A stretch of 64,000 bases of DNA from Paraburkholderia madseniana (lineage in GTDB: Bacteria; Pseudomonadota; Gammaproteobacteria; Burkholderiales; Burkholderiaceae): the NCBI RefSeq assembly GCF_009690905.1, contig NZ_VOSW01000013.1, positions 1 through 64,000 of the forward strand. The letters are read 5' to 3'. The translations under genes and the position numbers were made by a program. Shown piece after piece: positions 16,456 through 25,647 of this stretch (position 1 is the stretch's first letter; each line of letters begins with the position of its first letter). The notes beneath the pieces are model-generated. The model searched no databases. It had not been told where the DNA came from and was given only the letters and a program-made list of their open reading frames with translations.

Positions 16456-17421
16456 ATGGACCTGAAACTCCCGATCAAGGTCGCCGTCCTCGACGACTAT
16501 CAGAACGTCGCGCTGAGCGTGGCAGACTGGTCGCCGCTTAAGGACCTGGCAGACGTGACGGTGTTCAACGATCACGTCGCTGATATCGGGAGCCTGATTC
16601 AACGCCTGCTGCCATTCGACGTCGTATGCGTCATGCGAGAACGCACACCGCTGTCCCGCCTGGTCATCGAAAGCCTGCCGAGCCTGAAGCTGATTGCCTC
16701 GACCGGCCCGGGGAATGTGTCGATCGATCAGGAGGCGGCTGCCGAACGCGGCATCGAAATTCGTCATACGGGCTATTCGTCCACGCCGACGATCGAGATG
16801 ACGTGGGCGCTGATTCTCGCGATGGCCCGCAACATTCCTCTCGAGACTCAATCAGTGCGTCAGGGAGGCTGGCAGCTTTCGCTTGGCGAACAACTCGCGG
16901 GCAAGACGCTCGGATTGCTTGGCCTTGGCCATATCGGCTCGGCTGTCGGCATCATCGGCCGGGCATTCAGAATGAACGTCATCGCGTGGAGTGAGAACCT
17001 CACCGAGGAACGTGCTGCGGAAAAAGGCGTGCAGCGAGTCAGCAAGGATGTGCTGTTCTCCACCGCAGATTTCCTGTCAATCCACTTGCGGTTTAGCGAG
17101 CGAACCCGAGCTTTGGTCGGCGCGACGGAACTCGCGCAGATGAAACCCACGAGCCGGCTGATCAATACGTCGAGAGGAGCGATCGTCGACAATGCCGCCC
17201 TGCTTCGGGCACTCACGACCGGTCAGATTGCCGGCGCTGCGCTGGACGTGTACGACGTCGAACCGCTCGAGAATCCGCACCCGCTGCGCGAATTGCCCAA
17301 CGTACTCGCGACGCCTCATATCGGCTATGTGTCGAAGGAACTGTATCGCACCTTCTATGGCGATACGGTGCAGAACATCGTTCGGTGGCTTGATGAAACC
17401 GGGCGTTCTGCGCAAGGGTAG
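16456..17421 (+). CDS. D-isomer-specific 2-hydroxyacid dehydrogenase
   Basis: A 321-residue NAD-dependent reductase or dehydrogenase. The dinucleotide motif is GLLGLGHIGSAVG near residue 153. The catalytic arginine is in INTSRGAIVD, the glutamate in DVYDVEPLENPHPL, and the histidine in ATPHIGYVSKE. It resembles phosphoglycerate and glycerate dehydrogenase relatives; the substrate side chain is not predictable. It lies 132 bases downstream of the LysR gene on the same strand, so it may belong to the maleate cluster or have its own promoter in that gap. The start ATG at 16456 follows GGAGCGCGCAAC. Confidence 0.93.
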   Translation: MDLKLPIKVAVLDDYQNVALSVADWSPLKDLADVTVFNDHVADIGSLIQRLLPFDVVCVMRERTPLSRLVIESLPSLKLIASTGPGNVSIDQEAAAERGIEIRHTGYSSTPTIEMTWALILAMARNIPLETQSVRQGGWQLSLGEQLAGKTLGLLGLGHIGSAVGIIGRAFRMNVIAWSENLTEERAAEKGVQRVSKDVLFSTADFLSIHLRFSERTRALVGATELAQMKPTSRLINTSRGAIVDNAALLRALTTGQIAGAALDVYDVEPLENPHPLRELPNVLATPHIGYVSKELYRTFYGDTVQNIVRWLDETGRSAQG

Positions 17422-17447
17422 CGGTCAACAAGTCACGTAAGTCACGT

Positions 17448-19211
17448 CTACGGCGGCGGTGTATGTGCCACTGTGTGCTCGCGCGCGCGCACAATATCGA
17501 GCGTCTCCTGGTGGAATGTCGCAAGCGACTCGCGGTGCGTGACACTGACTATCGCGGCTTTCGGCAATCGCTCGGTCAACAGGCGATACAGATACGCTTC
17601 GTTTTCAGCATCGAGCGCACTCGTCGCTTCGTCGAGAAATACGTAGTCAGGCTTGTGCATCAGCACACGAGCGACTGCTAGCCGCTGTTGCTCGCCGGGA
17701 GAAAGAATGCGCCACCAATGGTCAGATTCGTGCAATCGGTCGACGTAGCCTTCGAGCCGGCACAGACGCAGCGCCTCGCAACATTCCTCGTCGCCGAAGT
17801 GGGCGGCCGCTGCTGGATAGGTGAGCCCAGCCTTCAGGGTGCCAACCGGCAGGTAGCTCTGCTGCGGGACGAACATCATGCGCGCGTTCACAGGTGCATC
17901 GATCGAGCCGTTTCCGAACGGCCAGAGACCCGCCAGCGCGCGCAACAGCGTGCTCTTGCCTGAGCCGGAAGGCCCACGCACGCGCCAGCGCGAACCGGGC
18001 TTGACGGCAATGTCGCGCACGCTCGCGAGCGTCTCGCCGTTGGGCAGCGCAAGCGTGAGGGTGTGCGTGGCGAGCTGGCTCTCGTCGACGTAGTGCAGAT
18101 TGATGCCGCCATGCTCGGTGGCGGGCGACACAGACTCCTTCAGATGAGGTAGCTGCATGACGCGCTTGAACTCGCGCAGACGATTAACGGTGGCGCGCCA
18201 TTGGACGAGCGTGTCGTAATTGTTGATGAACCACGAGAGCGATCCACTAACCGAACTGAATGCGTCGGCGATTTGCATCAGTGTCCCGAAACTGAACACA
18301 CCCGCGAAGTAACGGGGCGATGCCACGACGATCGGAAAGATTTCGGCGATCTGAGCGTAGAAATTAAGCACGAAGCTGTAGCGCCGCGTGTACTTCATCA
18401 CGCGCCACCAGTTTTCGCGAATCCGGCCGAACAGGTCCTGGACGGTCGATTCCTCGGTCCGCATCCCGTCGTAGAACGCAATCTGCTCGGCGTTTTCGCG
18501 CAGACGGATCAGGCCAAACCGGAAATCCGCCTCGACGCGCTGCAACTGGTAGTTGATCGACACAAGCGGGTGCCCGACCTTGTTGGTCAGGAGCGAGCCG
18601 GCAATCGCATAGACGATGGCTGCCCACAGCATGTAGCCCGGAATCTGGACGGGCGTGCCGCCAATCATGACGGCCAGCGCGCCCGCCGTGCTCCATAGGA
18701 CGATCGAGAACCAGACGAGTGTTTCGAGTGTCGAGAGCAGGTCGAGTGTGAGCGAAAGTGTGGTGTTGGCGAATGACTCGAGGTCGACGGCGACCCGCTG
18801 GTCAGGGTTGTCGGCGAGGCGGTCGCGCTCGATGCGATAGAAGGTGCCGTCGCCCAGCCATTCCTGCAGATAGCGTGTGGTCAGCCACTGGCGCCATCGG
18901 AAGCCAAGCATCTGGCGCAGATAGCGGTTATAGACGGAGATCGCGACGAACGCGAACGCAAGCGCGCTGAAAAGCAGCATCAATTGCGGGAATTCATGGA
19001 CCTTCCTGCCTTCCAGTGCGTTGTAGAAATCACGGTTCCACGTATTCAGGCGGGCGTTGATGCCGACCAGAACCAGGTCCATGACGATGATCGTGATCAG
19101 CAGACTCCACGCGGTCTTGCGTTCCTCAGAGACCCAGTACGGTCTGATCAGGCTCCAGGCTGAGACACGGTCCGCTTGCCCGGACGCAGGGCCGGAAGAT
19201 TGGTCGCTCAT
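17448..19211 (-). CDS. ABC transporter with fused membrane and ATPase domains, SbmA/YddA (ABCD-like) type
   Basis: A 587-residue half-transporter. Residues 20-330 contain about six membrane helices with LNTWNRDFYNALEGRKVHEF after the first, the marker of the SbmA/BacA-like family. The ATPase part has Walker A GPSGSGKST, signature LSPGEQQRLAVARVL and Walker B YVFLDEATSALD. Relatives with both parts in one chain are the YddA proteins and, more distantly, the mycobacterial vitamin B12 importer; the substrate here is unknown. It faces the dehydrogenase gene with 26 bases between stops, and stands alone on its strand. Confidence 0.92.
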   Translation of the reverse strand: MSDQSSGPASGQADRVSAWSLIRPYWVSEERKTAWSLLITIIVMDLVLVGINARLNTWNRDFYNALEGRKVHEFPQLMLLFSALAFAFVAISVYNRYLRQMLGFRWRQWLTTRYLQEWLGDGTFYRIERDRLADNPDQRVAVDLESFANTTLSLTLDLLSTLETLVWFSIVLWSTAGALAVMIGGTPVQIPGYMLWAAIVYAIAGSLLTNKVGHPLVSINYQLQRVEADFRFGLIRLRENAEQIAFYDGMRTEESTVQDLFGRIRENWWRVMKYTRRYSFVLNFYAQIAEIFPIVVASPRYFAGVFSFGTLMQIADAFSSVSGSLSWFINNYDTLVQWRATVNRLREFKRVMQLPHLKESVSPATEHGGINLHYVDESQLATHTLTLALPNGETLASVRDIAVKPGSRWRVRGPSGSGKSTLLRALAGLWPFGNGSIDAPVNARMMFVPQQSYLPVGTLKAGLTYPAAAAHFGDEECCEALRLCRLEGYVDRLHESDHWWRILSPGEQQRLAVARVLMHKPDYVFLDEATSALDAENEAYLYRLLTERLPKAAIVSVTHRESLATFHQETLDIVRAREHTVAHTPPP

Positions 19212-19580
19212 GAACGCCCCTTAACGCGCAGTGAATACGGACCGAGTGCACGGGGTGATTGTAGGGTGTGACCTGTCCGGCCGTCGATGCGACTTTAATC
19301 TTCGCCAGCCATGGCTTCGATATGATCGATTTCGACATCCGTGACGAAGACCAGTACCCGGCGGGCGCTAGTGCGGGCCCGGTTCGCCGACAAGTCATGG
19401 TTACTCGACGGAGCAATGATAAGTCGGGTGTTTATGCTGCTGGCCAAGGCACGGCGTGGCACGCCGATTTCGAGCACGATTTGGCGACCGGAGTATTCGG
19501 CGTCAGCTCCGTTTAGTTCGATTGCGTTATATGGCCATAGAGCCGGACCGGGGTCCGGCAGCCACGATAGCGCCCTCCTC
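19212..19580. other. Intergenic region with one unassigned coherent reading frame
   Basis: No gene of known family is seen in these 369 bases. On the minus strand, codons ending at TAA 19295-19297 give a protein-like stretch of about 76 residues (ELNGADAEYSGRQIVLEIGV, later VLVFVTDVEIDHIEAMAGED). There is no ATG or GTG with a ribosome site in that frame, which runs on upstream into adhP as shadow. It may be the end of a broken gene. The promoter of the ABC gene must lie at the 19212 side. Confidence 0.35.
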
Positions 19581-20615
19581 TCAACCCTTTGCGAACTCGA
19601 GCACCACGCGCGATGGGACATCGCCGTGCGCGAGGCGATGGAACACGCTGTTGATCGCCGAGAGCGGCTGCAACTCGATATCGGCCTTGACCTTGCCGTC
19701 AGCGGCGAAGGCAAGCGCTTCGGCCATGTCCCGGCGATTGCCGACAAACGAGCCGCGAATCGTGATGCAGTTCGCCACGACGTCGAACAGGGGTGTCGGA
19801 AACTCGCCCGGCGGCAACCCAACCAGCACACAAGTACCGCATTTGCGCGTCATGCCAACGCCTTGCTTGAATGCGGCCAGCGACGGCGCCGTAATCAGTA
19901 CGCCATGCGCACCGCCCCCAGTGGCCTTTCTGACGGCCGCAATCGCATCGCCGTCTTTGGCGTTGATCATGGCATCGGCGCCAAGGCGTTTGGCATGCGC
20001 GAGCTTGCCGTCATCGATGTCGACTGCGCACACATGCAAGCCCATCGCCTTGGCATACTGAATGCCGAGGTGTCCGAGGCCACCGACGCCAGAGACCACG
20101 ACCCATTCACCTGGGCGCGCCTGAGTCTCCTTGATGCCTTTGTACGAGGTAATCCCGGCACAGATGAGGGGCGCCGCGTCGCGGGCCGCCAGATGGGCTG
20201 GGATATGCGCCACATAATTCGGATCGGCGACTATGTATTCGGCGAATCCACCGTTCTTCGTATAACCGCCAAACTGTGCTTCGGCACATACGGGCTCACG
20301 CGCCGCGAGGCAAAACTCGCAGTGTCCGCAAGCGGAGTAGAGCCACGGTACGCCGACCCGGTCGCCTTCCTTCACGGCCGTTACACCCGCACCAAGGGCG
20401 GCGACGATGCCGATGCCTTCATGGCCCGGTATGAACGGCAATGTGGGCTTTAACGGCCAGTCCCCGTTCGCGGCATGCAAATCAGTGTGGCATACGCCGC
20501 ACGCTTCGGTCTTCACCAGGATCTGGCCTGGACCGGGCTCGGGAATATCCAGTTCCTTTAGCACCAGTGGCTTGCCGAACTGTTCGACGACGGCAGCTTG
20601 CATTTTCGATGTCAT
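19581..20615 (-). CDS. adhP: Zinc-dependent alcohol dehydrogenase, AdhP type
   Basis: A 344-residue medium-chain alcohol dehydrogenase. Catalytic zinc ligands are seen in ACGVCHTDLHAA (C39) and PGHEGIG, and the structural zinc set is SACGHCEFCLAAREPVC. NAD binding is GVGGLGHLGIQYAK. Length and motifs match AdhP/AdhA enzymes for ethanol and other primary alcohols. The ATG at 20615 has GAGGAAC upstream. It follows pntB by 33 bases on the same strand, so it is probably the last gene of the dehydrogenase and transhydrogenase operon that starts at 25123. Confidence 0.93.
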   Translation of the reverse strand: MTSKMQAAVVEQFGKPLVLKELDIPEPGPGQILVKTEACGVCHTDLHAANGDWPLKPTLPFIPGHEGIGIVAALGAGVTAVKEGDRVGVPWLYSACGHCEFCLAAREPVCAEAQFGGYTKNGGFAEYIVADPNYVAHIPAHLAARDAAPLICAGITSYKGIKETQARPGEWVVVSGVGGLGHLGIQYAKAMGLHVCAVDIDDGKLAHAKRLGADAMINAKDGDAIAAVRKATGGGAHGVLITAPSLAAFKQGVGMTRKCGTCVLVGLPPGEFPTPLFDVVANCITIRGSFVGNRRDMAEALAFAADGKVKADIELQPLSAINSVFHRLAHGDVPSRVVLEFAKG

Positions 20616-20648
20616 GGCTTGTTCCTCGGTTGCGATGAATTCAGCGCA

Positions 20649-22100
20649 CTAGGCAACAGCGGGCAATCCAAGCCCTCTGACCGCTTCACTCATCTTGATG
20701 AGCACGGTCTGGGCGTCGCCATAGACCATGTTGCAGTTGTCTGCGTAAAAGAGTTCATTGACGATGCCGGCGTAGCCCTTGCCTTCCCCGCGCTTGATCA
20801 CAAACACCTGCTTGGCGTGATCGGCGTTGAGAATCGGCATGCCGTAAATGGCCGACGATTTGTCGGTGCGCGCGGCCGGGTTGACCACGTCGTTGGCGCC
20901 GATCACTAGCGCAACATCCGTAGTGGCGAACTGGTCGTTGATGTCCTCGAGTTGGAAGATCACGTCGTAGGGCACGCCAGCTTCGGCCAGCAGCACGTCC
21001 ATCTGGCCCGGCATGCGGCCAGCCACCGGGTGCACCGCAAACTTCACCGACACGCCGCCCGCCTGAAGCAGCTTGACGAATTCGTACAGCTTGCCTTGCC
21101 CCTGCGAGACCGCGAGACCGTAACCCGGGACGATAATCACCGAGGCCGCATAGCGCATCGCGATGCCGGCGTCGCCTGGCTGCGTCGGCTTCAGGCTGCC
21201 CTTGATCTTGCCCTGCTTGCGCGTGGCGACCTCACCGAAGTTGGTGAAGATTACATTGCTCACGGAACGGTTCATGGCCTTGGCCATCAGCAGTGTCAGC
21301 AACATGCCGGCTGCACCGACCACCATGCCGGCGATCATCAGTGCGGGGTTCTGCAACACGTAGCCTTCAATGCCGACCGCGAGGCCGGTAAAGGCGTTAA
21401 AGATCGAAATCACCACCGGCATATCGGCACCGCCGATTGGCAGCGTCATCAGAACGCCGAGCGCCAGCGCACAACCGAAGAACAGATAAATCCAGGTCGG
21501 CATCGTCAATATCAGCGCGGAGTTGTCCGCGCTTGCGACGACGATGTAGCCGCCAACCACGAAGGTTGCCAGCAACACCAGTCCATTGAACACCTGCTGC
21601 CCTTTCACTCGTACGGGCTTGTTGATGACCCCATCGAGTTTGGCCCAGGCGATCAGCGAACCCGACAGGGACACCGCGCCGATCAGCGCGCCTAGCAAGG
21701 TCATGATGAGCGCGGGCGCACCCTGCGCCTTGTTGCCGAACAGTTCCACGGCGGCAATCGCGCCGGCCGCGCCGCCACCCATGCCGTTGTAAATCGCCAC
21801 CATCTGCGGCATGGCGGTCATCGCCACCTTGCGGCCGCCCCACCAGGCCAACCCGCCGCCCAGCGCCAAAGCAACGACAGCGAGCCCCAGGTTGGCCGGC
21901 AGGTTGGGCCGGGCCGCCGCGCCGACGTCGAAGGCGTACAGGAAGCTCGCGAGCACGGCCACGGCCATGCCGATACCGGCGACGAAAATGCCCGAAGGCG
22001 CCGTAACAGGCGACGACATGCGGTGCAGGCCGTAGAGAAAGAGAAAAGCAGCAGCGAGATCGACCACGCCGATGCCGAGTTGGGGGAGCAGGGTCAACAT
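20649..22100 (-). CDS. pntB: NAD(P) transhydrogenase subunit beta
   Basis: A 483-residue inner-membrane subunit. Residues 1-260 are mostly membrane helices, beginning LGIGVVDLAAAFLFLYGL. The C-terminal part is the NADP-binding domain III with VIIVPGYGLAVSQGQ, GANDVVNPAARTDK and GMPILNADHAKQVFVIKRG, all strongly conserved in PntB. With PntAA and PntAB it forms the proton-pumping enzyme that transfers hydride between NADH and NADP. It starts 10 bases after the PntAB stop. Confidence 0.97.
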   Translation of the reverse strand: MLTLLPQLGIGVVDLAAAFLFLYGLHRMSSPVTAPSGIFVAGIGMAVAVLASFLYAFDVGAAARPNLPANLGLAVVALALGGGLAWWGGRKVAMTAMPQMVAIYNGMGGGAAGAIAAVELFGNKAQGAPALIMTLLGALIGAVSLSGSLIAWAKLDGVINKPVRVKGQQVFNGLVLLATFVVGGYIVVASADNSALILTMPTWIYLFFGCALALGVLMTLPIGGADMPVVISIFNAFTGLAVGIEGYVLQNPALMIAGMVVGAAGMLLTLLMAKAMNRSVSNVIFTNFGEVATRKQGKIKGSLKPTQPGDAGIAMRYAASVIIVPGYGLAVSQGQGKLYEFVKLLQAGGVSVKFAVHPVAGRMPGQMDVLLAEAGVPYDVIFQLEDINDQFATTDVALVIGANDVVNPAARTDKSSAIYGMPILNADHAKQVFVIKRGEGKGYAGIVNELFYADNCNMVYGDAQTVLIKMSEAVRGLGLPAVA

Positions 22101-22110
22101 GGCGGCGTCC

Positions 22111-22482
22111 TCAATGCTTCTTTGCGTGGATGGACTTCACGGTGCCGGACTTGCTGTGCGCACCGTGCGTGCCGTGCCCGGACGGGTGGCCGCTGGTCTT
22201 GAACATCGCGAGCATGCGATCGGTGACGGCATAACCGCCTGCGGCATTGCCCGCGCCGAGCAACACAGCAACGAAGCCGATGACTTGCTCCTGGACCGTA
22301 CTCGCGTTCAGGAGCGCATAGATGCCGCCCACCACGACAATGCCGTGTACGAAATTCGAGCCCGACATCAACGGGGTATGCAGGATGGCCGGCACGTGTC
22401 CGATGATCACCCAGCCGGCGAAAGCGGCCAGCATGAAGACGTAAATCGCGACGAAGCCGGAAATGCTGATCTGGAAGTCCAT
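22111..22482 (-). CDS. pntAB: NAD(P) transhydrogenase subunit alpha, membrane part (PntAB/PntA2)
   Basis: A 123-residue membrane protein corresponding to the transmembrane end of a full-length PntA. It has LAAFAGWVIIGHVPAILHTPLMSGSNFVHGIVVVGG, which is highly conserved, then two more helices. The C-terminal tail is rich in Gly, His and Lys. Having this as a separate gene is the arrangement known from Rhodospirillum rubrum and many Burkholderiaceae. The ATG at 22482 has AAGGA at good distance; the GTG one codon before is less likely. Confidence 0.95.
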   Translation of the reverse strand: MDFQISISGFVAIYVFMLAAFAGWVIIGHVPAILHTPLMSGSNFVHGIVVVGGIYALLNASTVQEQVIGFVAVLLGAGNAAGGYAVTDRMLAMFKTSGHPSGHGTHGAHSKSGTVKSIHAKKH

Positions 22483-22543
22483 CACTTAGTCCTTGGTCAG
22501 AGCGTGTTCGTGCCGGTGTTAATACAGGCGCTTATGCCGGCGC

Positions 22544-23719
22544 TCATACCGATGCAAGAGGTTCGGCTTTCGCGGGGGGCTTCTTCGCGGCGGCAACAGG
22601 CTTGGCCGCCTCGTCGCTCGCCTCTGCCTTGTTCTCGCCCGCGTGGGTGAGCACCGTTTTGGCGAGGACTTCGTCGCTCCAGTCGATCTCGATGACGTTG
22701 TTTTTCATGATCAACGCGAGCAGGTTGTACTGATTCTTCGCATACAGTTCGCTCGCGTCCTCGCCGAGCAGCGAGGGCACGTTCAGCGGCGCGACGATCG
22801 TCACGTTGCCGATCCGGGTGGTCTCGCCAGGCCGCGTGTCCTCGCAGTTGCCGCCGCCTTCCGCCGACAGATCGACGATCACCGAGCCCGCTTTCATGCC
22901 GGCCACTTGTGCGTGGCTGATGAGTTTGGGCGAGGCCTTACCGGGAATCGCGGCGGTTGTGATGATCAGATCGGCGCTCTGGATGTGCTTCGTCAGCACG
23001 TCCGCGACCCTGGTCTTTTCCTCGGCACTGAGCTCACGGGCATAGCCGCCTTTACCGCGCGCATCGATACCGGTATCGACGAAGGTGGCGCCCAGCGAGA
23101 GCGCCTGCTCCTGAGTTTCCGGCCGCACGTCATAGCCCTCGACGACGGCCCCAAGGCGATGCGCCGTCGCGATCGCCTCCAGCCCTGCCACACCGAGCCC
23201 CATTACCAGAACGTGAGCCGGTCCGATCGAGCCTGCCGCGCTGGTAATCTTGGGCACCACGCGAGCGAGATGGGTAGAGCCGAGTTGCACCGCGTAGTAG
23301 CCTGCAAGCGCGGACTGGCTCGATAACGCGTCCATGGATTGGGCGCGCGTAATGCGTGGCACCCGCTCCATCGCGAAGCAGGTGATCTTCTTGTCGAGCA
23401 GGCGTTCCACCAGCGCGGGCTCGTTGTGTGCATAGATGAACGAAACGAGGATCGCGCCCTCCTTCATCGCGTTGACCACCTCGAGCGCGGGCGGCTGAAC
23501 GGCAAGCACGACATCGGCGTCTTTCACCAGCGCCGTGCGATCCGCTATAAAGGCGACGTTCTCGAACGCGGCGTCATCCAGATGAATCGCCGCGCCCGCC
23601 CCCGGCTGCATATGCAGCCGGGCACCCAGTTTGACCAGCTTCCGGACCACGGACGGCACGAGCGCCACACGGCGTTCATGGGCCCGGGTCTCCGTCAGAA
23701 CAGCAACGTTGACATACAT
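22544..23719 (-). CDS. pntAA: NAD(P) transhydrogenase subunit alpha, NAD-binding part (PntAA/PntA1)
   Basis: A 391-residue soluble subunit with the alanine dehydrogenase/PntA fold: TETRAHERRVALVPSVV at the start, GLGVAGLEAIATAHRLGA for NAD binding and VVEGYDVRPETQEQ after it. The last 40 residues are an Ala/Lys/Pro-rich tail. The membrane segments are missing because they are encoded separately in pntAB. It lies between the semialdehyde dehydrogenase (21 bases upstream) and pntAB (61 bases downstream), all on the minus strand. Confidence 0.96.
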   Translation of the reverse strand: MYVNVAVLTETRAHERRVALVPSVVRKLVKLGARLHMQPGAGAAIHLDDAAFENVAFIADRTALVKDADVVLAVQPPALEVVNAMKEGAILVSFIYAHNEPALVERLLDKKITCFAMERVPRITRAQSMDALSSQSALAGYYAVQLGSTHLARVVPKITSAAGSIGPAHVLVMGLGVAGLEAIATAHRLGAVVEGYDVRPETQEQALSLGATFVDTGIDARGKGGYARELSAEEKTRVADVLTKHIQSADLIITTAAIPGKASPKLISHAQVAGMKAGSVIVDLSAEGGGNCEDTRPGETTRIGNVTIVAPLNVPSLLGEDASELYAKNQYNLLALIMKNNVIEIDWSDEVLAKTVLTHAGENKAEASDEAAKPVAAAKKPPAKAEPLASV

Positions 23720-23740
23720 GGCGGGCTTTCCTTGTGGAGA

Positions 23741-25123
23741 TCAGGCCGGCGCATCGAGGCGGGCGGTACGGACAAGCTTCGTATTGACGAACTCCTGGAT
23801 GCCCATGTTGCCGAGCTCACGGCCGTAGCCGGAATCCTTGATGCCGCCAAACGGCAGTTCCGCATCGGACCAGTCGATGTTGTTGATGAACATCATCCCG
23901 GTCTCGACCCCGCTCGCCACACGCTTGCCGCGCGCTTCGTCTTTCGTGAAGACCGAACCACCGAGGCCGAAGTCCGAATCGTTGGCTAGCGCGATGGCCG
24001 CGGCTTCGTCCTTGACGCGGAAGAACGACACCACCGGACCGAAGAATTCGTCGCGGAAAGCCGGATTGTCCGGTTTGATATCCGTGAGGATCGTCGTTTC
24101 CATGAACGAGCCGGGTCGGTCGATGCGTTTGCCGCCCATCACCAGCGTGGCGCCATGTGCCACTGCATCGTCGACCTGCTTGAGCAGTTGAACCAGCGCC
24201 GCCTCGGTGGACAAGGGGCCGTGCGTGGTCTTCTCGTCCATCGGATCGCCTGCCTTCAATTCGGAGAGCGCCGTCTTGAACTTCGCAAGAAATTTGTCGG
24301 CAATCGAATCGAGAACGATGAATCGCTTCGCCGCGCAACAGGTCTGGCCAGCGTTATACATCCGCCCCCATACAGCCCACGGAACGGTCTTTTCCAGGTC
24401 GGCGTCGTCGAGCACGATGAACGCATCGCTGCCGCCTAGCTCCATCGAAGTCTTCTTGAGGTTCTGCCCCGCTCGCGCCGCAATACTTCTGCCGGCCTCG
24501 ACGCTGCCCGTCAATGCCACACCCTTGATGCGCGGGTCGTCGATGATTCGCTCGGACTGCTCGTGCGAGATCAACAGGTTGGTGTAGGCCCCCTTAGGTG
24601 CGCCCGCGTCGAGCAGGAGTTTCTCGAAGGCAATCGCGCATTGCGGTACGCAGCCTGCATGCTTGACCACCAGCACGTTACCCGCCATCAGTTGCGGGCC
24701 GGCGACGCGTGCAAGCTGGTAATACGGGAAATTCCACGGCTCCACGCAGAAGAGCACGCCGAATGGACTATTCTCCATGTGCGCCTCACCGACTTTCGGA
24801 TTCAGTTTGGTCGGTGCCAGGAAAGTTTTCGCGTGCTCGGCGTAATAAGCAAGGATGTCGGCGCTGAACCTGACTTCGCCACGCGCTTCGTCGATGCGCT
24901 TACCCATTTCAAGGGTCGCCAGTTTGGCAAATTCATCGACGTTCTTACGCATCAGCGTTGCGGCCTTATCCACGATTTCGGCACGCTGGGCGTAGGTCGT
25001 GTGCTTCCATGTCTGGAAACAGGTCTCGGCAGCGGCGATCGACTTTTCAAGCTGCTCATCGGTCAGTTTTTCGAAGCTCTTCAGAACCTTGCCGGTGTTA
25101 GGGTTGACGCTTTGATAAGCCAT
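23741..25123 (-). CDS. NAD(P)-dependent succinate-semialdehyde dehydrogenase-like aldehyde dehydrogenase
   Basis: A 460-residue aldehyde dehydrogenase of the short, YneI/Sad-like group. It begins YQSVNPNTGKVLKSFE, has EPWNFPYYQ, LTGSVEAGRSIA, the glutamate in SMELGGSDAFIVLDD and the catalytic cysteine in NAGQTCCAAKRFIV. The open frame extends 25 codons more, but the ATG at 25123 fits the family start. It is the first gene of the operon with pntAA, pntAB, pntB and adhP. The context suggests oxidation of an aldehyde produced by AdhP, with transhydrogenase balancing the cofactors. Confidence 0.93.
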   Translation of the reverse strand: MAYQSVNPNTGKVLKSFEKLTDEQLEKSIAAAETCFQTWKHTTYAQRAEIVDKAATLMRKNVDEFAKLATLEMGKRIDEARGEVRFSADILAYYAEHAKTFLAPTKLNPKVGEAHMENSPFGVLFCVEPWNFPYYQLARVAGPQLMAGNVLVVKHAGCVPQCAIAFEKLLLDAGAPKGAYTNLLISHEQSERIIDDPRIKGVALTGSVEAGRSIAARAGQNLKKTSMELGGSDAFIVLDDADLEKTVPWAVWGRMYNAGQTCCAAKRFIVLDSIADKFLAKFKTALSELKAGDPMDEKTTHGPLSTEAALVQLLKQVDDAVAHGATLVMGGKRIDRPGSFMETTILTDIKPDNPAFRDEFFGPVVSFFRVKDEAAAIALANDSDFGLGGSVFTKDEARGKRVASGVETGMMFINNIDWSDAELPFGGIKDSGYGRELGNMGIQEFVNTKLVRTARLDAPA

Positions 25124-25647
25124 GATTTGTGTTCTCTTTAAATGGGGTTGGGCTTGAGTCCGGTAGTGGAACGTCAAGCATCTGTCGAACACCAGCACAT
25201 CTTGTGTTCGACATCCTAATTATTTATCTTCGAGTGCTTGCAGCTCGAACCCAGCTTGCGCGTCTGACCTCAGGCGCCCTGCTTCTTCATCGCGGCCTTC
25301 GACTCTTTCACGTCCTGGTCAGTCCTTGGACCGAAATCACGCAAAATGATCTGTCTTGCCGCGCCATTGCATAGCAGCGACTGCCTCCGCCATGAGCGCG
25401 GCGGAAAGAAATAGTGTTTTCGGATTGTGAGCATGATGGCCACTCCTTGCTGGAGGGGGCGGCCCGGGCGAGCGATCAAAGAAAATCATACTGCGCGAGG
25501 GTGTTTCGAGCGCTTTTGGATGAGAGACGCAAGGCGCGTGCAACCACGGTGCGCTTAACCTCGGTGGAGGTCGGTACGGTGCCGTACAAGTGCGGACCCG
25601 GCCCCAATGAGCACGAAACAAAGTCTCAATGTCCGTCGCGGTACCGT
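25124..25647. other. Intergenic region between the dehydrogenase operon and the DUF2235 gene
   Basis: These 524 bases must hold the promoter of the dehydrogenase/transhydrogenase operon near 25124-25260, including an AT-rich patch around 25210-25235. The rest contains one small minus-strand frame with a good ribosome site (25270-25434), listed separately. I see no other gene, repeat or RNA. Confidence 0.5.
25270..25434 (-). CDS. Possible small protein, 54 residues, unknown function
   Basis: The frame starts at an ATG with AAGGAG eight bases upstream, which is why I list it. The translation begins MLTIRKHYFFPPRSWRRQ and ends KESKAAMKKQGA; it is basic and has no membrane segment or motif I know. 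A competing frame covers the same bases, so coding is uncertain. It lies 146 bases upstream of the semialdehyde dehydrogenase on the same strand and could be a leader gene of that operon. Confidence 0.35.
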   Translation of the reverse strand: MLTIRKHYFFPPRSWRRQSLLCNGAARQIILRDFGPRTDQDVKESKAAMKKQGA

